The notes under the pieces were generated by a model. The model made no database searches. It was not told the origin of the DNA and saw only the letters and a list, made by a program, of their open reading frames with translations. A program made the translations under genes and the position numbers. From Streptomyces sp. I6 (GTDB lineage Bacteria > Actinomycetota > Actinomycetes > Streptomycetales > Streptomycetaceae), in contig RHDP01000001.1 in assembly GCA_003725745.1 (NCBI GenBank), positions 5,745,501 through 5,809,500 of the forward strand: a stretch of 64,000 nt of DNA. Reading direction: 5' to 3'. Below, piece by piece: positions 39,576-48,448 of the stretch; within the stretch, counting starts at the first letter, position 1; each line of letters opens with the position of its first letter.

Positions 39576-40034
39576 CTATATGCGCAGGAGTTGCAGCTCG
39601 GCCAGGTCGGGCGGGGCGCGCCCGGCCGGGGCGGGAGCGCCGGTCCCGTTCGGCGTCGTGACGGCGGGTGGCGCGCCGAGCCCGGCGGCCAGTGCGGGCG
39701 GAGCGTAGGAGGAGCCTGCCCCCGGCGCCGCGCACGCCCCGTCGGCGTGGTCGAGGTGGTGCGGACCGCCGTCCGTGTGCGAGCAGCCCGGACCGGCCTC
39801 GGGTACGGACGGTGCGTGGGAGGCCTGCCGGTGCCCGGACGGTGCGTGGGGCGGCTGCCGGTGCCCGGACGGCCCGTGGGCGGTGGCCGCCGCGTCGTGC
39901 GGCCGGGCGGGTGTCCCGGCGCTTCCGGCCGGCGCCAGGGCGTGCATGCCCAGCACTCCCGCCAGGACCGTCAGCACCAGCAGCGCGAGCACGCGCCCCG
40001 CGGGGCGTGCGGGGCTCCTGGTGTGACGGGTCAT
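39576..40034 (-). CDS. DUF6153-type His-rich membrane-associated protein
   Basis: The 152-residue protein starts with one hydrophobic segment (LALLVLTVLAGVLGMHALAP) followed by a His/Pro-rich repeat (GHRQPPHAPSGHRQASHAPS). A motif with cysteines and histidines (GCSHTDGGPHHLDHADGACA) matches DUF6153, an actinobacterial family seen beside DUF305 and copper genes. The composition predicts metal binding outside the membrane. ATG 40034 was chosen as it begins the hydrophobic segment's basic leader (MTRHTRSPARPAGR). The gene lies upstream of DUF305 on the same strand. Confidence 0.75.
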   Translation of the reverse strand: MTRHTRSPARPAGRVLALLVLTVLAGVLGMHALAPAGSAGTPARPHDAAATAHGPSGHRQPPHAPSGHRQASHAPSVPEAGPGCSHTDGGPHHLDHADGACAAPGAGSSYAPPALAAGLGAPPAVTTPNGTGAPAPAGRAPPDLAELQLLRI

Positions 40035-40694
40035 GGGCTCATCGTAGGGCTTCGCCGGCGGACGGCTGTTCGGCCCCTTCCGTGGCGGGGCGGGCCAGGC
40101 CGCGCGCCCCGGTACGCACGCGCCGTGCGTGCGCGGTGCCCGCCGGGCAGTGGGCAACGGATGACTTCCTGGTGATACGGGGGCGCCGATCTTCACCCCC
40201 AAGAGGTGATGAGTCCCGCGTTCTCCCATGGGCTAATGGTCCACGACCGGCCCCGAGGCGAGCGAACGCGCACGAGAGGAGTGAAGGGCCTCACCGGCTT
40301 CCGCATCCGCGGATGCTTCGCGTGCCAGGCACCCCATGACTCTCTTTGACTCTCTTTTCGAACGAGTGCGACGACGGCTCCGCCGCATGAGCGGGGGAGA
40401 TCACGGCCGGCCCGCCGTCCGCCCGGGCAGGTGCTGACGCGGCCCCCGGTCCGCCCCAGGGCCCGCCGTCCTCGCGCATCCCCACCCCTCAGGACTCCCG
40501 TGCCCCGGCTGTTCCCCACCGGGTACCGGGTGCGTGCGCGGACATCGCCCTCACCACGGGCAACCGAATCCACCGGGTCCAGCGGCATGGGGTCCTCCGG
40601 TGAAGTGGCAGTGCCCGGAGGCAGGACCGGGAACCACCATCCGAACATCCAGTCAGGCATCCAGTCAGGTCGTGTCGCGTCAACGGGCGACGCA
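40035..40694. promoter_or_regulatory. 660-base leader region of the methyltransferase-to-exporter operon
   Basis: No long gene is seen. It contains a perfect 14-base palindrome gcatccgcggatgc at 40303-40316, a candidate operator, and a 33-codon ORF at 40336-40437 that is listed separately. Transcription of the six-gene operon probably starts here. Confidence 0.45.
40336..40437 (+). CDS. Possible 33-residue leader peptide (low confidence)
   Basis: ATG 40336 opens MTLFDSLFERVRRRLRRMSG, ending in PGRC and a stop at 40437. The N-terminal half is an amphipathic, strongly basic helix. No clear ribosome-binding site precedes it. It lies 20 bases after a 14-base palindrome and 258 bases before the biosynthetic operon. 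It may be a leader peptide, a precursor, or chance. Confidence 0.25.
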   Translation: MTLFDSLFERVRRRLRRMSGGDHGRPAVRPGRC

Positions 40695-41387
40695 ATGATG
40701 CGGGAGTTGGTAGCGCAAGTGACTACAGAGCTGTGGAACCCGGAGACATTCGACGCGGTGCGGCGGCAGCTGATTCCGTCCTTCGACCTGCTCTACGAAA
40801 GTGCCGCGAGCGTGGTCGCCGTCTCCGCGCCGGACGACGCCGGAATCCTCGACCTCGGCGCGGGCACGGGCCTGCTCAGCGCGGCGCTGCGGCGCAGGCT
40901 TCCCGCCGCCGAACTCCTCCTGATGGACCGTTCGGAGGGGATGCTGGACATGGCCCGGCAGCGCTTCGCCGGAGACCGGCGGGTGACCGTGCGGGTGGGC
41001 GATCTGCTGGACCCCCTGCCGGAGGGGCCGTTCGACGCGGTCGTGTCGGGCCTCGCGATCCACCATCTGCCCCACCCCGACAAGCGGCGGCTCTTCGCGC
41101 GGATCCACGGGGCGCTGCGCCCCGGCGGCGTGTTCGTCAACGTGGAGCAGATCCTTGCCCCGACGGCCACGTTGGAGGCGGCGTACGACCGGCAGCACGA
41201 GGAGCACGTCCACCGCTCCGGCACACCGGCCGAGGAGTGGGCGGCGGGACGGGAGCGGATGAAGCACGACATCTGCGCGGGTCTCGGAGACCAACTCGGC
41301 TGGCTGCGCGAGGCAGGCTTCGCGTCCGTCGACTGCCTGGCCAAGGACTGGCGGTTCGCCACCTACGCCGGCTGGACCGCGGCATGA
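40695..41387 (+). CDS. SAM-dependent methyltransferase (trans-aconitate/CmoA-like class I)
   Basis: This 230-residue class I methyltransferase has the SAM motif ILDLGAGTGLLSAALRRRLP near residues 52-71, the acidic ribose-binding strand AELLLMDRSEGMLDMARQRF and PFDAVVSGLAIHHLPHPDKR. The C-terminus (RMKHDICAGLGDQLGWLREA, then CLAKDWRFATYAGW) resembles small-acid carboxyl methyltransferases. It starts the operon: its stop overlaps the next ATG (ATGA). Tandem ATGs at 40695 and 40698 are both possible starts, without a strong ribosome-binding site. A role in protecting a carboxylate as its methyl ester is inferred from the hydrolase two genes downstream. Confidence 0.85.
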   Translation: MMRELVAQVTTELWNPETFDAVRRQLIPSFDLLYESAASVVAVSAPDDAGILDLGAGTGLLSAALRRRLPAAELLLMDRSEGMLDMARQRFAGDRRVTVRVGDLLDPLPEGPFDAVVSGLAIHHLPHPDKRRLFARIHGALRPGGVFVNVEQILAPTATLEAAYDRQHEEHVHRSGTPAEEWAAGRERMKHDICAGLGDQLGWLREAGFASVDCLAKDWRFATYAGWTAA

Positions 41388-42937
41388 GCGTCCCGCCGGG
41401 CACGGCAAGGGGGAGACGGCCCGAGGAAGCGGGAGGAGCGGCGGACCGGCCGCCGGGCGCCCCGGCGTCCGCCCTCTACGAAGCCCTCCGCACGGTCGCC
41501 TCCCGCCGGGCCGAAGCCACCGCCGTACGCACCACCGAGGGCGAGCACCTCGACTACACGGGATTGCTCCGGCTCGTCGACAGGATCTCCGGCGGGCTGT
41601 GGGCCCGCGGGGTGCGACCGGACACCGCCGTGGCGTTCCGGCTGCGCAACGGCATCGGCTACGTCGCACTGGTACTCGCCGTGGCCAGGGTCGGCGCCCG
41701 GTACGTGCCGCTGCTCGGCAACTTCGACGACTCCGCCGTCCGAGCCGCTCTGGCACGCACCCGGCCGGTGCTCCTGGTCACCGACGGACACCGGGTGACT
41801 CCGGCGGCCGGGCTGCCGACCGTGTCCCCTGACGCGCTGGCCGCGTCGGCTCCTCTGCGCGTCACCGAGGGCGGTCCCCGCCACACCGGCGTGTTCCGGA
41901 CCCTGTGGACCTCCGGCTCCACCGAGTTCCCGAAACTCATCGCCTGGCGGCAGGACAAGTTCCTGGCCGAACGGCTCCGCTGGATCGCGGACACCGGGAT
42001 CGCCGAGACCGACGTGTTCGCCTGCCGCCACCCCCTGGACGTCGCCCATGCCACCGACCTCCACATGTTCGCGGCCCTGCTGTCCGGTGCGGAACTCGTC
42101 CTCATCGATCCGCACGCCCCCGCCGCGGACCTGCTGCAACGGCTGCGGCACCACCGCGTCACCGTGATGAGCGCCCTCCCCCGGCACTACGAGCACCTCG
42201 TCGGCGCCGGCGAACGCGCCCGCCGCACCGGTGCCGACGCGAGCCTGCCGCACCTGCGTCTCCCGCTGTGCGGCGGAGCGTACCTGGGACCCGCGGTGGT
42301 ACGCCGCGCCGGCGAGGTGCTCGGCATCCGCATCCGGCAGGTGTACGGATCCACCGAGTTCGGCCTGGCGCTGGGAGACACGGACGGCGCTCGGCGGACC
42401 GCGCCGGGCATGGTGCCCGTGAGCGGAGTGAGCGCACGACTCGCGCCGCTGGCCGGCCACGGCCGCGCCGACGTCGGGGAGCTGGTGCTGCGCTCGGACT
42501 GCACCAGCGAGGGCTACCTCCACCACGACGAGGCGAACAACCGCACCTTCCGCGGCGGGGAGTTCTGGACCGGCGACCTCGCCCACCGCGCAGCCGACGG
42601 CGGATACCGGATCCTCGGCCGTGTCACGGACGCCCTGACGGGGCTGGACGGCCCCGTCACCGCTCCGATGCTCGACGAGGAGATGACCGCCTCCGGCACC
42701 GTCGACCAGGCGGTCGTGCTTCCCGTCCGGCCCGGCGGCTTCGGCCGCGAGGTGTACGTCGCCGTCCGTGCCGGCCGCCTGCGGGACGAGGCCGCGCGGG
42801 CGGTGGCCGAGGTCCTCGCCCACCACGGCCTGAAGGGGACCGTCCGTTTCACCGGCAGTATCCCGATGACCCCCGTCGGAAAGATCGACAAGCCCTTGCT
42901 GCGCCGCATGTTCGAGAAGGAGGCGACCCCGGGATGA
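41384..42937 (+). CDS. AMP-dependent ligase (ANL superfamily), operon gene 2
   Basis: The protein has 517 residues. P-loop LWTSGSTEFPKLIAWRQDK, A5-like QVYGSTEFGLALGD, A7 GEFWTGDLAHRAADGG and the catalytic lysine in PMTPVGKIDKPLLRRM show a working adenylate-forming enzyme. The hinge (LGRVTDALTGLDGP) departs from the usual GRxKDxI, and no carrier-protein domain is attached. The family adenylates a carboxylate for thioester, amide or lactone formation. ATG 41384 overlaps the previous stop and its own stop overlaps the next ATG, so expression is coupled. Its substrate is unknown. Confidence 0.88.
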   Translation: MSVPPGTARGRRPEEAGGAADRPPGAPASALYEALRTVASRRAEATAVRTTEGEHLDYTGLLRLVDRISGGLWARGVRPDTAVAFRLRNGIGYVALVLAVARVGARYVPLLGNFDDSAVRAALARTRPVLLVTDGHRVTPAAGLPTVSPDALAASAPLRVTEGGPRHTGVFRTLWTSGSTEFPKLIAWRQDKFLAERLRWIADTGIAETDVFACRHPLDVAHATDLHMFAALLSGAELVLIDPHAPAADLLQRLRHHRVTVMSALPRHYEHLVGAGERARRTGADASLPHLRLPLCGGAYLGPAVVRRAGEVLGIRIRQVYGSTEFGLALGDTDGARRTAPGMVPVSGVSARLAPLAGHGRADVGELVLRSDCTSEGYLHHDEANNRTFRGGEFWTGDLAHRAADGGYRILGRVTDALTGLDGPVTAPMLDEEMTASGTVDQAVVLPVRPGGFGREVYVAVRAGRLRDEAARAVAEVLAHHGLKGTVRFTGSIPMTPVGKIDKPLLRRMFEKEATPG

Positions 42938-43748
42938 TCCGGTTCGACGACCAGGGCAGTGGCCCCCGATAGTCCTGCTGCCGGGCCTCGCCGCAACCTC
43001 CCGCGTCTTCGACGGCACGGTACGCGACCTCTCCCGCGACCACCGCGTCATCACCCTGGAACTGCCGGGGCACGGTGACCGGACCGACCCCGCCGACGAC
43101 ACGCCCGCGACCGTCTCCGGTGCCGCCGGCGCCCTCCACACCCTGCTCGACCGGCTCGGCGTGACCGAGGCGACACTGCTCGGCTGGTCACTCGGCGCCA
43201 CAGTGGCCTACGCGTATCTGGAGCGCTTCGGCAGGAAGCACGTCCGCGCCCTGGTCTCCGTCGACCAGAGCCCTCGCCTGGTCCTCGACCGCGACTGGCC
43301 GCACGCCGCCTTCGGCGCGCTCGACGAAGACGGCGCCCGGGACCTGGCCCGGGGAGTCACAGCGGACTTCGCCGCGTTCACCGCCAACCTCGTCGGCGGC
43401 TCCTTCGCCGCCGGCACGGAGCCGGCGGCCGAGCCACACGGCCTGCTCGTGTCCGAGGCACTCCGATGCGACCCCGTCGCCGTCCGCTCCCTGCTGGCGG
43501 ACGTGACCGGCCAGGACTGGCGCGAACGGCTGCCCCTCGTGACCTCGTCGCTGCCGACGCTCTTCCTGCACGGTGCCCGCAGCCGGGTCTACCCCACGGC
43601 GCTGGGGCGCTGGCTGGGCGACACGCTGCCGTCCGCCCGGCTGGAGGTCTTCGACTCCAGCGGACACCTGCCCTTCCTCGAAGAGCCCGAGCGGTTCCTC
43701 CGTACCGTCCGCGCCTTCACCGCCCATGACAAGGAGCCGACACCGTGA
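42934..43748 (+). CDS. Alpha/beta hydrolase, operon gene 3 (frameshifted)
   Basis: About 271 residues. Start MIRFDDQGSG is followed by a break at the ccccc run near 42964-42968. One added C gives PPIVLLPGLAATSRVFDGTV. The oxyanion loop is LLPGLA, the nucleophile elbow GWSLGATVAYAYLERFG (GxSxG), and the catalytic histidine lies in SSGHLPFLEEPERF. The candidate acid is in FLHGARSRVYP. It could be an esterase that removes a protecting ester, or a cyclase or thioesterase-like release enzyme. ATGA and GTGA overlaps bind it to its neighbours. Confidence 0.85.
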
Positions 43749-44764
43749 CCCGTGACAGCGCGACGGCCGTGCGCAACGTGAGCTGGATCTACCCGGACCG
43801 CGGAACCGCCTGGCAGCGGCAGTACGAGGACGAAGGCGTCTGGTCGGCCTACCGGAGGATCGCCGGGGACCTCGGGCTGCGCATGACGCTCAACAAGCCG
43901 GAAGAGGTCGCGATCGACGTGACCGACGCCGAACGGCCGAAGGTCTACCTCAAGGGCGAACGCGTCACCCCCGAGGACACCCTGTTCGTGACGTCCCTGT
44001 GGTCCCTGCCCCATCAGACCCAGGACGTGTGCAACCAGCTGTTCCTCTACACCAACCTGGAACGGCTCGGCTTCTACCTGCCCATCCCGCCACGCCTGTC
44101 GTACATCGGCGTCGACAAGGCGGCCACCCTGCTGCACCTGGCGGGCAGCCCGGTGCCCCTGCTGCCGACCGTGCGGATCGGCAGCGGACGGGAGGCCATG
44201 ACGGGGCACTACGACCCCGCGCTGGCCGCGCTCGGCTACCCGATGATCGTGAAGCCCGCCTACTGGGGCATGGGCCTGGGGGTCACGGTCGTGCACAACG
44301 TCCACGACCTGCGCGGCACGATCGGTCTCGCCGGCGGGGCCGACACCGCGGTGGTCGCCCAGCCGTATCTCGCGGGGGCACGGGAACTGCGCGCCTACAT
44401 CGTGGACGGCAGGGCGCACACCGTGCTCCAGGGACGGAAGGAGGGCTACTGCCTGATGGTGACCAAGACCGTGGGCGGGCACCACGAGCGGGAGTACACC
44501 CGACTGCCCGGCGAACTGGCGGGCGCCGTCGAACACGCCGCCGCCCGCTTCCGCGGAGCCCCCTACTTCACGCTCGACTTCATCCACGACGGCGAGCGCT
44601 ACTGGATATCCGAGGTCGAACTCGACGGAGCGGTCGGCTTCAACGCGGACCGGGAGCAGAACCGCGCCGCGAGTGAGGTGACCAGGGCGCGCTTCCGCGC
44701 CTACGTCGAAGGGCACGCGCAGTGGCTCGCCCGGCCGGGCGGTGCCCACCGGAACGCCGCGTGA
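43745..44764 (+). CDS. ATP-grasp ligase, operon gene 4
   Basis: This 339-residue enzyme of the RimK/D-Ala-D-Ala-ligase-like ATP-grasp class forms amide or ester bonds through acyl phosphates. The ATP-binding core is YPMIVKPAYWGMGLGVTVVH, the second lobe AVVAQPYLAGARELRAYIVD, and the metal-binding end FTLDFIHDGERYWISEVELD with VGFNADRE. The N-terminal region (residues 1-130, VSWIYPDRGTAWQRQYEDEG) is the pre-ATP-grasp domain. GTG 43745 overlaps the hydrolase stop and the product's stop overlaps the next GTG. It is the likely amide-forming step, joining an amino acid to the product of the AMP ligases. Confidence 0.88.
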   Translation: MTRDSATAVRNVSWIYPDRGTAWQRQYEDEGVWSAYRRIAGDLGLRMTLNKPEEVAIDVTDAERPKVYLKGERVTPEDTLFVTSLWSLPHQTQDVCNQLFLYTNLERLGFYLPIPPRLSYIGVDKAATLLHLAGSPVPLLPTVRIGSGREAMTGHYDPALAALGYPMIVKPAYWGMGLGVTVVHNVHDLRGTIGLAGGADTAVVAQPYLAGARELRAYIVDGRAHTVLQGRKEGYCLMVTKTVGGHHEREYTRLPGELAGAVEHAAARFRGAPYFTLDFIHDGERYWISEVELDGAVGFNADREQNRAASEVTRARFRAYVEGHAQWLARPGGAHRNAA

Positions 44765-46098
44765 GCGACGTCAGCGCCGCCCCCGCCGGCGACGGGGCGA
44801 CCACTGCCGGCGGGGCGACCACTGCCGGAGACGGCCGGGCGGCGATACCCCGCCAGGCCGCACACGCGGGCCGCGGCGCGGGCGGGGAAGGGCGCCTCGT
44901 GACGGGCACCGTCGGCCGGCTGCCGTGGGACGCGGTCCTCGCCGCGGCGAGGCGGATCGCGGGCCCCGGCGGCGGCCCCGCCGTACCGCATGCCCCGACC
45001 GGTCTGCACGACCTCGCGGTGACCGCGGCCACGGACGTCCTCGCCGTGTCGCGTGCGACCACCCGCGGTGGCGGCGCCGCCGTCATGTCGAGCGGCGGAA
45101 CCACCGGCCGGCCGAAACTGACGTACGTGGCCCACCACCAGGCCCTCGATCGGCTGCTGCGCGAATGGCGGCCCCTCTCCCCCTCGGACACGCTGCTCAA
45201 CCTGTTCACGCCCGGCAGGATGTGGGCCTCGCACTACTACATGCACGCGCTGGCCGAACGCGTCGGATGCGACGTCGTCCCGGCCGGCCCCTTCGACCCG
45301 GGCGAGGTCGCGGACTGGCTGGGGATCCTCGCGGACGTCGGCGTCAACGCCCTGGCCGGCACCCCCACGTCACTCGCCGACTTCGCCCAGGGCCTGCTGG
45401 ACTCCGGGCTGACGCTACCCGTCGACAAGCTGATCTGGATGGCGGAACCCTGGACCCCGGCCAAGGAGCGCACGGTCCGCTCCGCCTTTCCCGGCGTCGG
45501 CTTCTGGGGGAACTACGGCTCGGTCGAGACGTACGTCATCGCCACCAACACCCCGGCGTGCGACGCGCGGACGCTGCATCTGATGCCCGACCAGCTTCTT
45601 GAGAGCGACGACGCCGGCGCGCTGCTGACAAGGACGGGCGACGGGTGGACGGTTCCCACCGTCCGCTATCGGCTGGGTGACCGGATCGCGCCGGTCTCGT
45701 GCCGCTGCGGCCGCCCCGACGGTCTGCGGGTGCTGGGCCGCGCCGACGACGCGATCAGCGTCCACTGCGTGGTGGTACGGGTCGCCGAGATCCTGGACGT
45801 GGTACGTGCGCACCCCGGGGTACGGGAGGCTCAGCTCGTCCTCGACCGGGCGGGCGGCACCGCGCACACGACGGACCGGCTCTGCGTCCGGTACGCGGGC
45901 GACGCGCCCGCCGGCGACGTCCGCGCACTCGTGCTGCGGGACTTCTACCACCTGGGGGTTCTCGCCCGGAGCCACCCCGAGGCGGTCACCGCCCGCGCCG
46001 TGCCGCGGGTGAGCCGGGTCGAGCGCACCGGCAAGATCCCGCCCGTCGTATGGCGCGAACCCGCCCGAGGCCCCGCCCCGTCGCCACGGGATGCCTGA
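44761..46098 (+). CDS. PaaK/F390-synthetase-like AMP ligase, operon gene 5
   Basis: The protein has 445 residues. The P-loop is AAVMSSGGTTGRPKLTYVAH, the A5 region GFWGNYGSVETYVIATN and the PaaK-type cysteine pair VSCRCGRPDGLRVLGRADD, ending with RVSRVERTGKIPPVVWRE, whose lysine is probably catalytic. This fold activates aryl or small acids without a fused carrier. The first 35 residues include a repeated TTAGGATTAG element encoded by a tandem duplication, which is probably disordered. GTG 44761 overlaps the ATP-grasp stop, and its stop (TGATG) touches the exporter start. A substrate cannot be assigned. Confidence 0.85.
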   Translation: MSDVSAAPAGDGATTAGGATTAGDGRAAIPRQAAHAGRGAGGEGRLVTGTVGRLPWDAVLAAARRIAGPGGGPAVPHAPTGLHDLAVTAATDVLAVSRATTRGGGAAVMSSGGTTGRPKLTYVAHHQALDRLLREWRPLSPSDTLLNLFTPGRMWASHYYMHALAERVGCDVVPAGPFDPGEVADWLGILADVGVNALAGTPTSLADFAQGLLDSGLTLPVDKLIWMAEPWTPAKERTVRSAFPGVGFWGNYGSVETYVIATNTPACDARTLHLMPDQLLESDDAGALLTRTGDGWTVPTVRYRLGDRIAPVSCRCGRPDGLRVLGRADDAISVHCVVVRVAEILDVVRAHPGVREAQLVLDRAGGTAHTTDRLCVRYAGDAPAGDVRALVLRDFYHLGVLARSHPEAVTARAVPRVSRVERTGKIPPVVWREPARGPAPSPRDA

Positions 46099-47585
46099 TG
46101 GGCAGGCTGCGGGGCAACCCCTGGGCGATCCTGTGCGTGCTGTCCCTGGCCTACTTCATGGCCCAGCTGGACATCTCGGTGCTGACCGTCGCGGTGCCCG
46201 ACATCACGAGGGACCTGCACACCTCCTTCGACCGTGTCGCGTGGGCGCTCGGTTCCTACGTGCTGGCGCTCGCCGTCACGCTGATCACCGCAGGCCGGCT
46301 CGGCGACCTCTACGGGCGGCGCCGTGTCTTCCGGGCCGGGGTGGTGCTCTTCACCCTGTCCAGTCTCGTGGCCGGGCTGACCACGACGGTGGACCAGTTG
46401 ATCGCCGCGCGGGCCCTGCAGGGACTGGGAGCGGCACTGCTCATTCCCCAGACCATGGCGCTGCTGGTGGAGGCGTTCCCGGTCGCGCGGCGCGGCACGG
46501 CGCTCGGTGTCCGAGGGACGGTCGGTGCGGCTGCCGCCGTGGTGGGGCCGCTGGTGAGCGGCCTGCTGGTGACGGTGCTCGACTGGCGCTGGGTGTTCTT
46601 CGTCAACGTGCCCGTGGGCACGGCCCTTCTCCTCGCCACGGTGCTCGTTCCGGACGACGACCGGGCACCCGGGCCGGCGCGGCTGGACGTCGTCGGAACC
46701 CTGCTGGTCTCCGTGTCGCTGTTCTGCTTCGCCTTCGCGGTCAGCCAGGGTGAGCGGTACGGGTGGCGGGGCTGGTTCTGGGGCCTCGTCGCCCTCTCGG
46801 CAGTGGCGTTCGCGGTGTTCCTCCGACAGCAGCGGCGGCGTCAGAGCGGCGACCCCCTGGTGCCGTTCGAGCTCTTCCGCGACCGCGACTACGCCCTGAT
46901 GAACGTCGTCTCGGTGTGCGTGTCACTGGCCTTCATGGGGCTGGTGCTCGTGTTGTCGGTGTTCTTCCAGTCGGTCCTCGCGTTCAGCGCGCTGAAGGCC
47001 GGGCTGGCCATCGTGCCCGCCGCGCTGTGCTCCATGGTGTTCGGCACGGTCGCAGGCCGGCTCTCCGATCGCCTGCCGGCCAAGTACCTGCTGCTGGCCG
47101 GAACGGGGCTGACCGTGGCCGGAATGCTGTGGACGGCGGCCGGGATGCACGAGGGAGCGGACTGGCCGCGGTTCGTCGCTCCGCTGTCCGTCATCGGTGT
47201 CGGCAACGCCTTCCTGTTCACTCCGCTCGCCGCGGTCGGGTTGCGCGGGTTGCGCCCGGAGCTGGCGGGCGCGGCCTCGGGAGTGCTGGTCACCACCCTG
47301 CAGATCGGCTCGATGATCGGAACCGCGCTCTCGGGTGCCCTCCTGGGAGGTGGCGCCGGGTCAGGGCCCACGGCGGCGTCGAGCCGGTCCGCCATGGTGC
47401 TGTTCGCCGTGGTCGCGGCACTGGCCGCACCTGCCTGCGCGGCCTCCTCCAGGACACCGAGGGCCGGCGGGACCGGGGACCGGGCCCCGGACGAGGACGC
47501 CGGCCGGGCGGCGGCCGGCCGATCTCCCTGCCGAGAGCCTCGGCCTTCCGGCCCAGGTCGCGGACAGGGAGGGGTGCCGCGGTGA
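46098..47585 (+). CDS. MFS drug/proton antiporter (DHA2/EmrB-like), operon gene 6
   Basis: This 495-residue transporter has about 14 predicted helices. The N-terminal signature LDISVLTVAVPDITRDLH, the cytoplasmic loop GRLGDLYGRRRVF and the motif C-like LVSGLLVTVLDWRWVFFVNV are typical of DHA2 (EmrB/QacA) proteins. The last 45 residues are Gly/Arg/Pro-rich and not conserved-like. It is last in the coupled operon (ATG 46098 overlaps the previous TGA by one base), so it is likely the exporter and self-resistance gene for the product. A hairpin terminator follows at 47767. Confidence 0.92.
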   Translation: MGRLRGNPWAILCVLSLAYFMAQLDISVLTVAVPDITRDLHTSFDRVAWALGSYVLALAVTLITAGRLGDLYGRRRVFRAGVVLFTLSSLVAGLTTTVDQLIAARALQGLGAALLIPQTMALLVEAFPVARRGTALGVRGTVGAAAAVVGPLVSGLLVTVLDWRWVFFVNVPVGTALLLATVLVPDDDRAPGPARLDVVGTLLVSVSLFCFAFAVSQGERYGWRGWFWGLVALSAVAFAVFLRQQRRRQSGDPLVPFELFRDRDYALMNVVSVCVSLAFMGLVLVLSVFFQSVLAFSALKAGLAIVPAALCSMVFGTVAGRLSDRLPAKYLLLAGTGLTVAGMLWTAAGMHEGADWPRFVAPLSVIGVGNAFLFTPLAAVGLRGLRPELAGAASGVLVTTLQIGSMIGTALSGALLGGGAGSGPTAASSRSAMVLFAVVAALAAPACAASSRTPRAGGTGDRAPDEDAGRAAAGRSPCREPRPSGPGRGQGGVPR

Positions 47586-47766
47586 GGCCGGACTCGGCGA
47601 TCGCGGACTCCCGGTCGCGCCTCATGCGCACGCTCCTCGTCAGCGGTCCGCCGAGGCGTCCGGACCCGTTGACACCCCCGGGTCACGAACGGCAAAGGCG
47701 AAGGCGTACCCGGCCCGAAGGGCGGACGCCCCGTCGCGGAGCGGCGAAAGGGTGACGGGGTGGTTG

Positions 47767-47817
47767 CCGCCCGACGGCGCGAGGCTGGCGCGACAGGACG
47801 TTCGCGCCGTCGGGCGG
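47767..47817 (+). terminator. Terminator of the six-gene operon
   Basis: A perfect 16-bp inverted repeat (ccgcccgacggcgcga, 19-base loop, tcgcgccgtcgggcgg) lies 181 bases past the exporter stop. Confidence 0.8.
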
Positions 47818-48324
47818 TGCTCGTGGGATCGGGGCGGGGCCGGTCGGGTACCCCGGGGCCGGCAGGCTCCGGAGGGGCCCGGGCCGCCGGAGGCGCGGGG
47901 CCGGGAAGGGGTGCGTCCGCCCCGCCGCTGACGGGCTCGCGCGGGGGACCCCCGAAAGGCGGGCCACCGGGGTCCGGACGTCCTCGGCCGTGTCCGGTCG
48001 GCGTCCGCCGTCTCCGGCCAGGTCCGGCCGTACTCGGCCGTCTCTGGTCGTCTCCGGCCGTGTCCGGTCAGGTCCGGCCGGCTTCCTCCGGGACCGCGGC
48101 GGGGCGATGGGCTCTCCGGCCGCCCCTCCCTCAGGTCTGGAAGGGGGCCCGGTCGGCCCGTACCACCGCACCGGCTCGCACACCGCCGCGGTCCTCGGGC
48201 GGGCGCCGGCCGTGCGGCCGGCGCCGTGTCCTCCCCGCCGGCCACCCCTCATCCGGGCCGGCGGTTCGGACGGCGTACGCGGGCGAAACCTCCCAGTCTG
48301 CGCGCGCACGCGGTCTCCGTCCCC

Positions 48325-48427
48325 CCCTCCGTGCTCCCCGGGCCGGGGCCCGCGAACGCCACGGACCGCGTGTTCGGCGCGGTCCGGCGCGGTCCGGGGT
48401 GGCCGAGCCGGACCGCGGGGAGCACGG
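48325..48427 (-). terminator. Branched inverted-repeat structure 3' of catalase
   Basis: Outer arms ctccgtgctccccg (48325-48338) and cggggagcacggag (48414-48427) are a perfect 14-bp match. The 75 bases between them contain an inner hairpin ggaccgcg / cgcggtcc (48361-48383) and extra cgcggtcc copies. It lies just past the catalase stop and probably ends its transcript. Confidence 0.6.
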
Positions 48428-48448
48428 AGCGAACGGGGGAGCGGGGGC

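Larger units (their letters stand above)
47586..48448. other. 863-base gene-free region with structured elements
   Basis: No gene was recognised. It holds the operon terminator (47767-47817), a zone at 47985-48080 of imperfect ccggccgtctccggtc repeats, and the branched inverted repeat 3' of the catalase gene (48325-48427). Confidence 0.5.
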
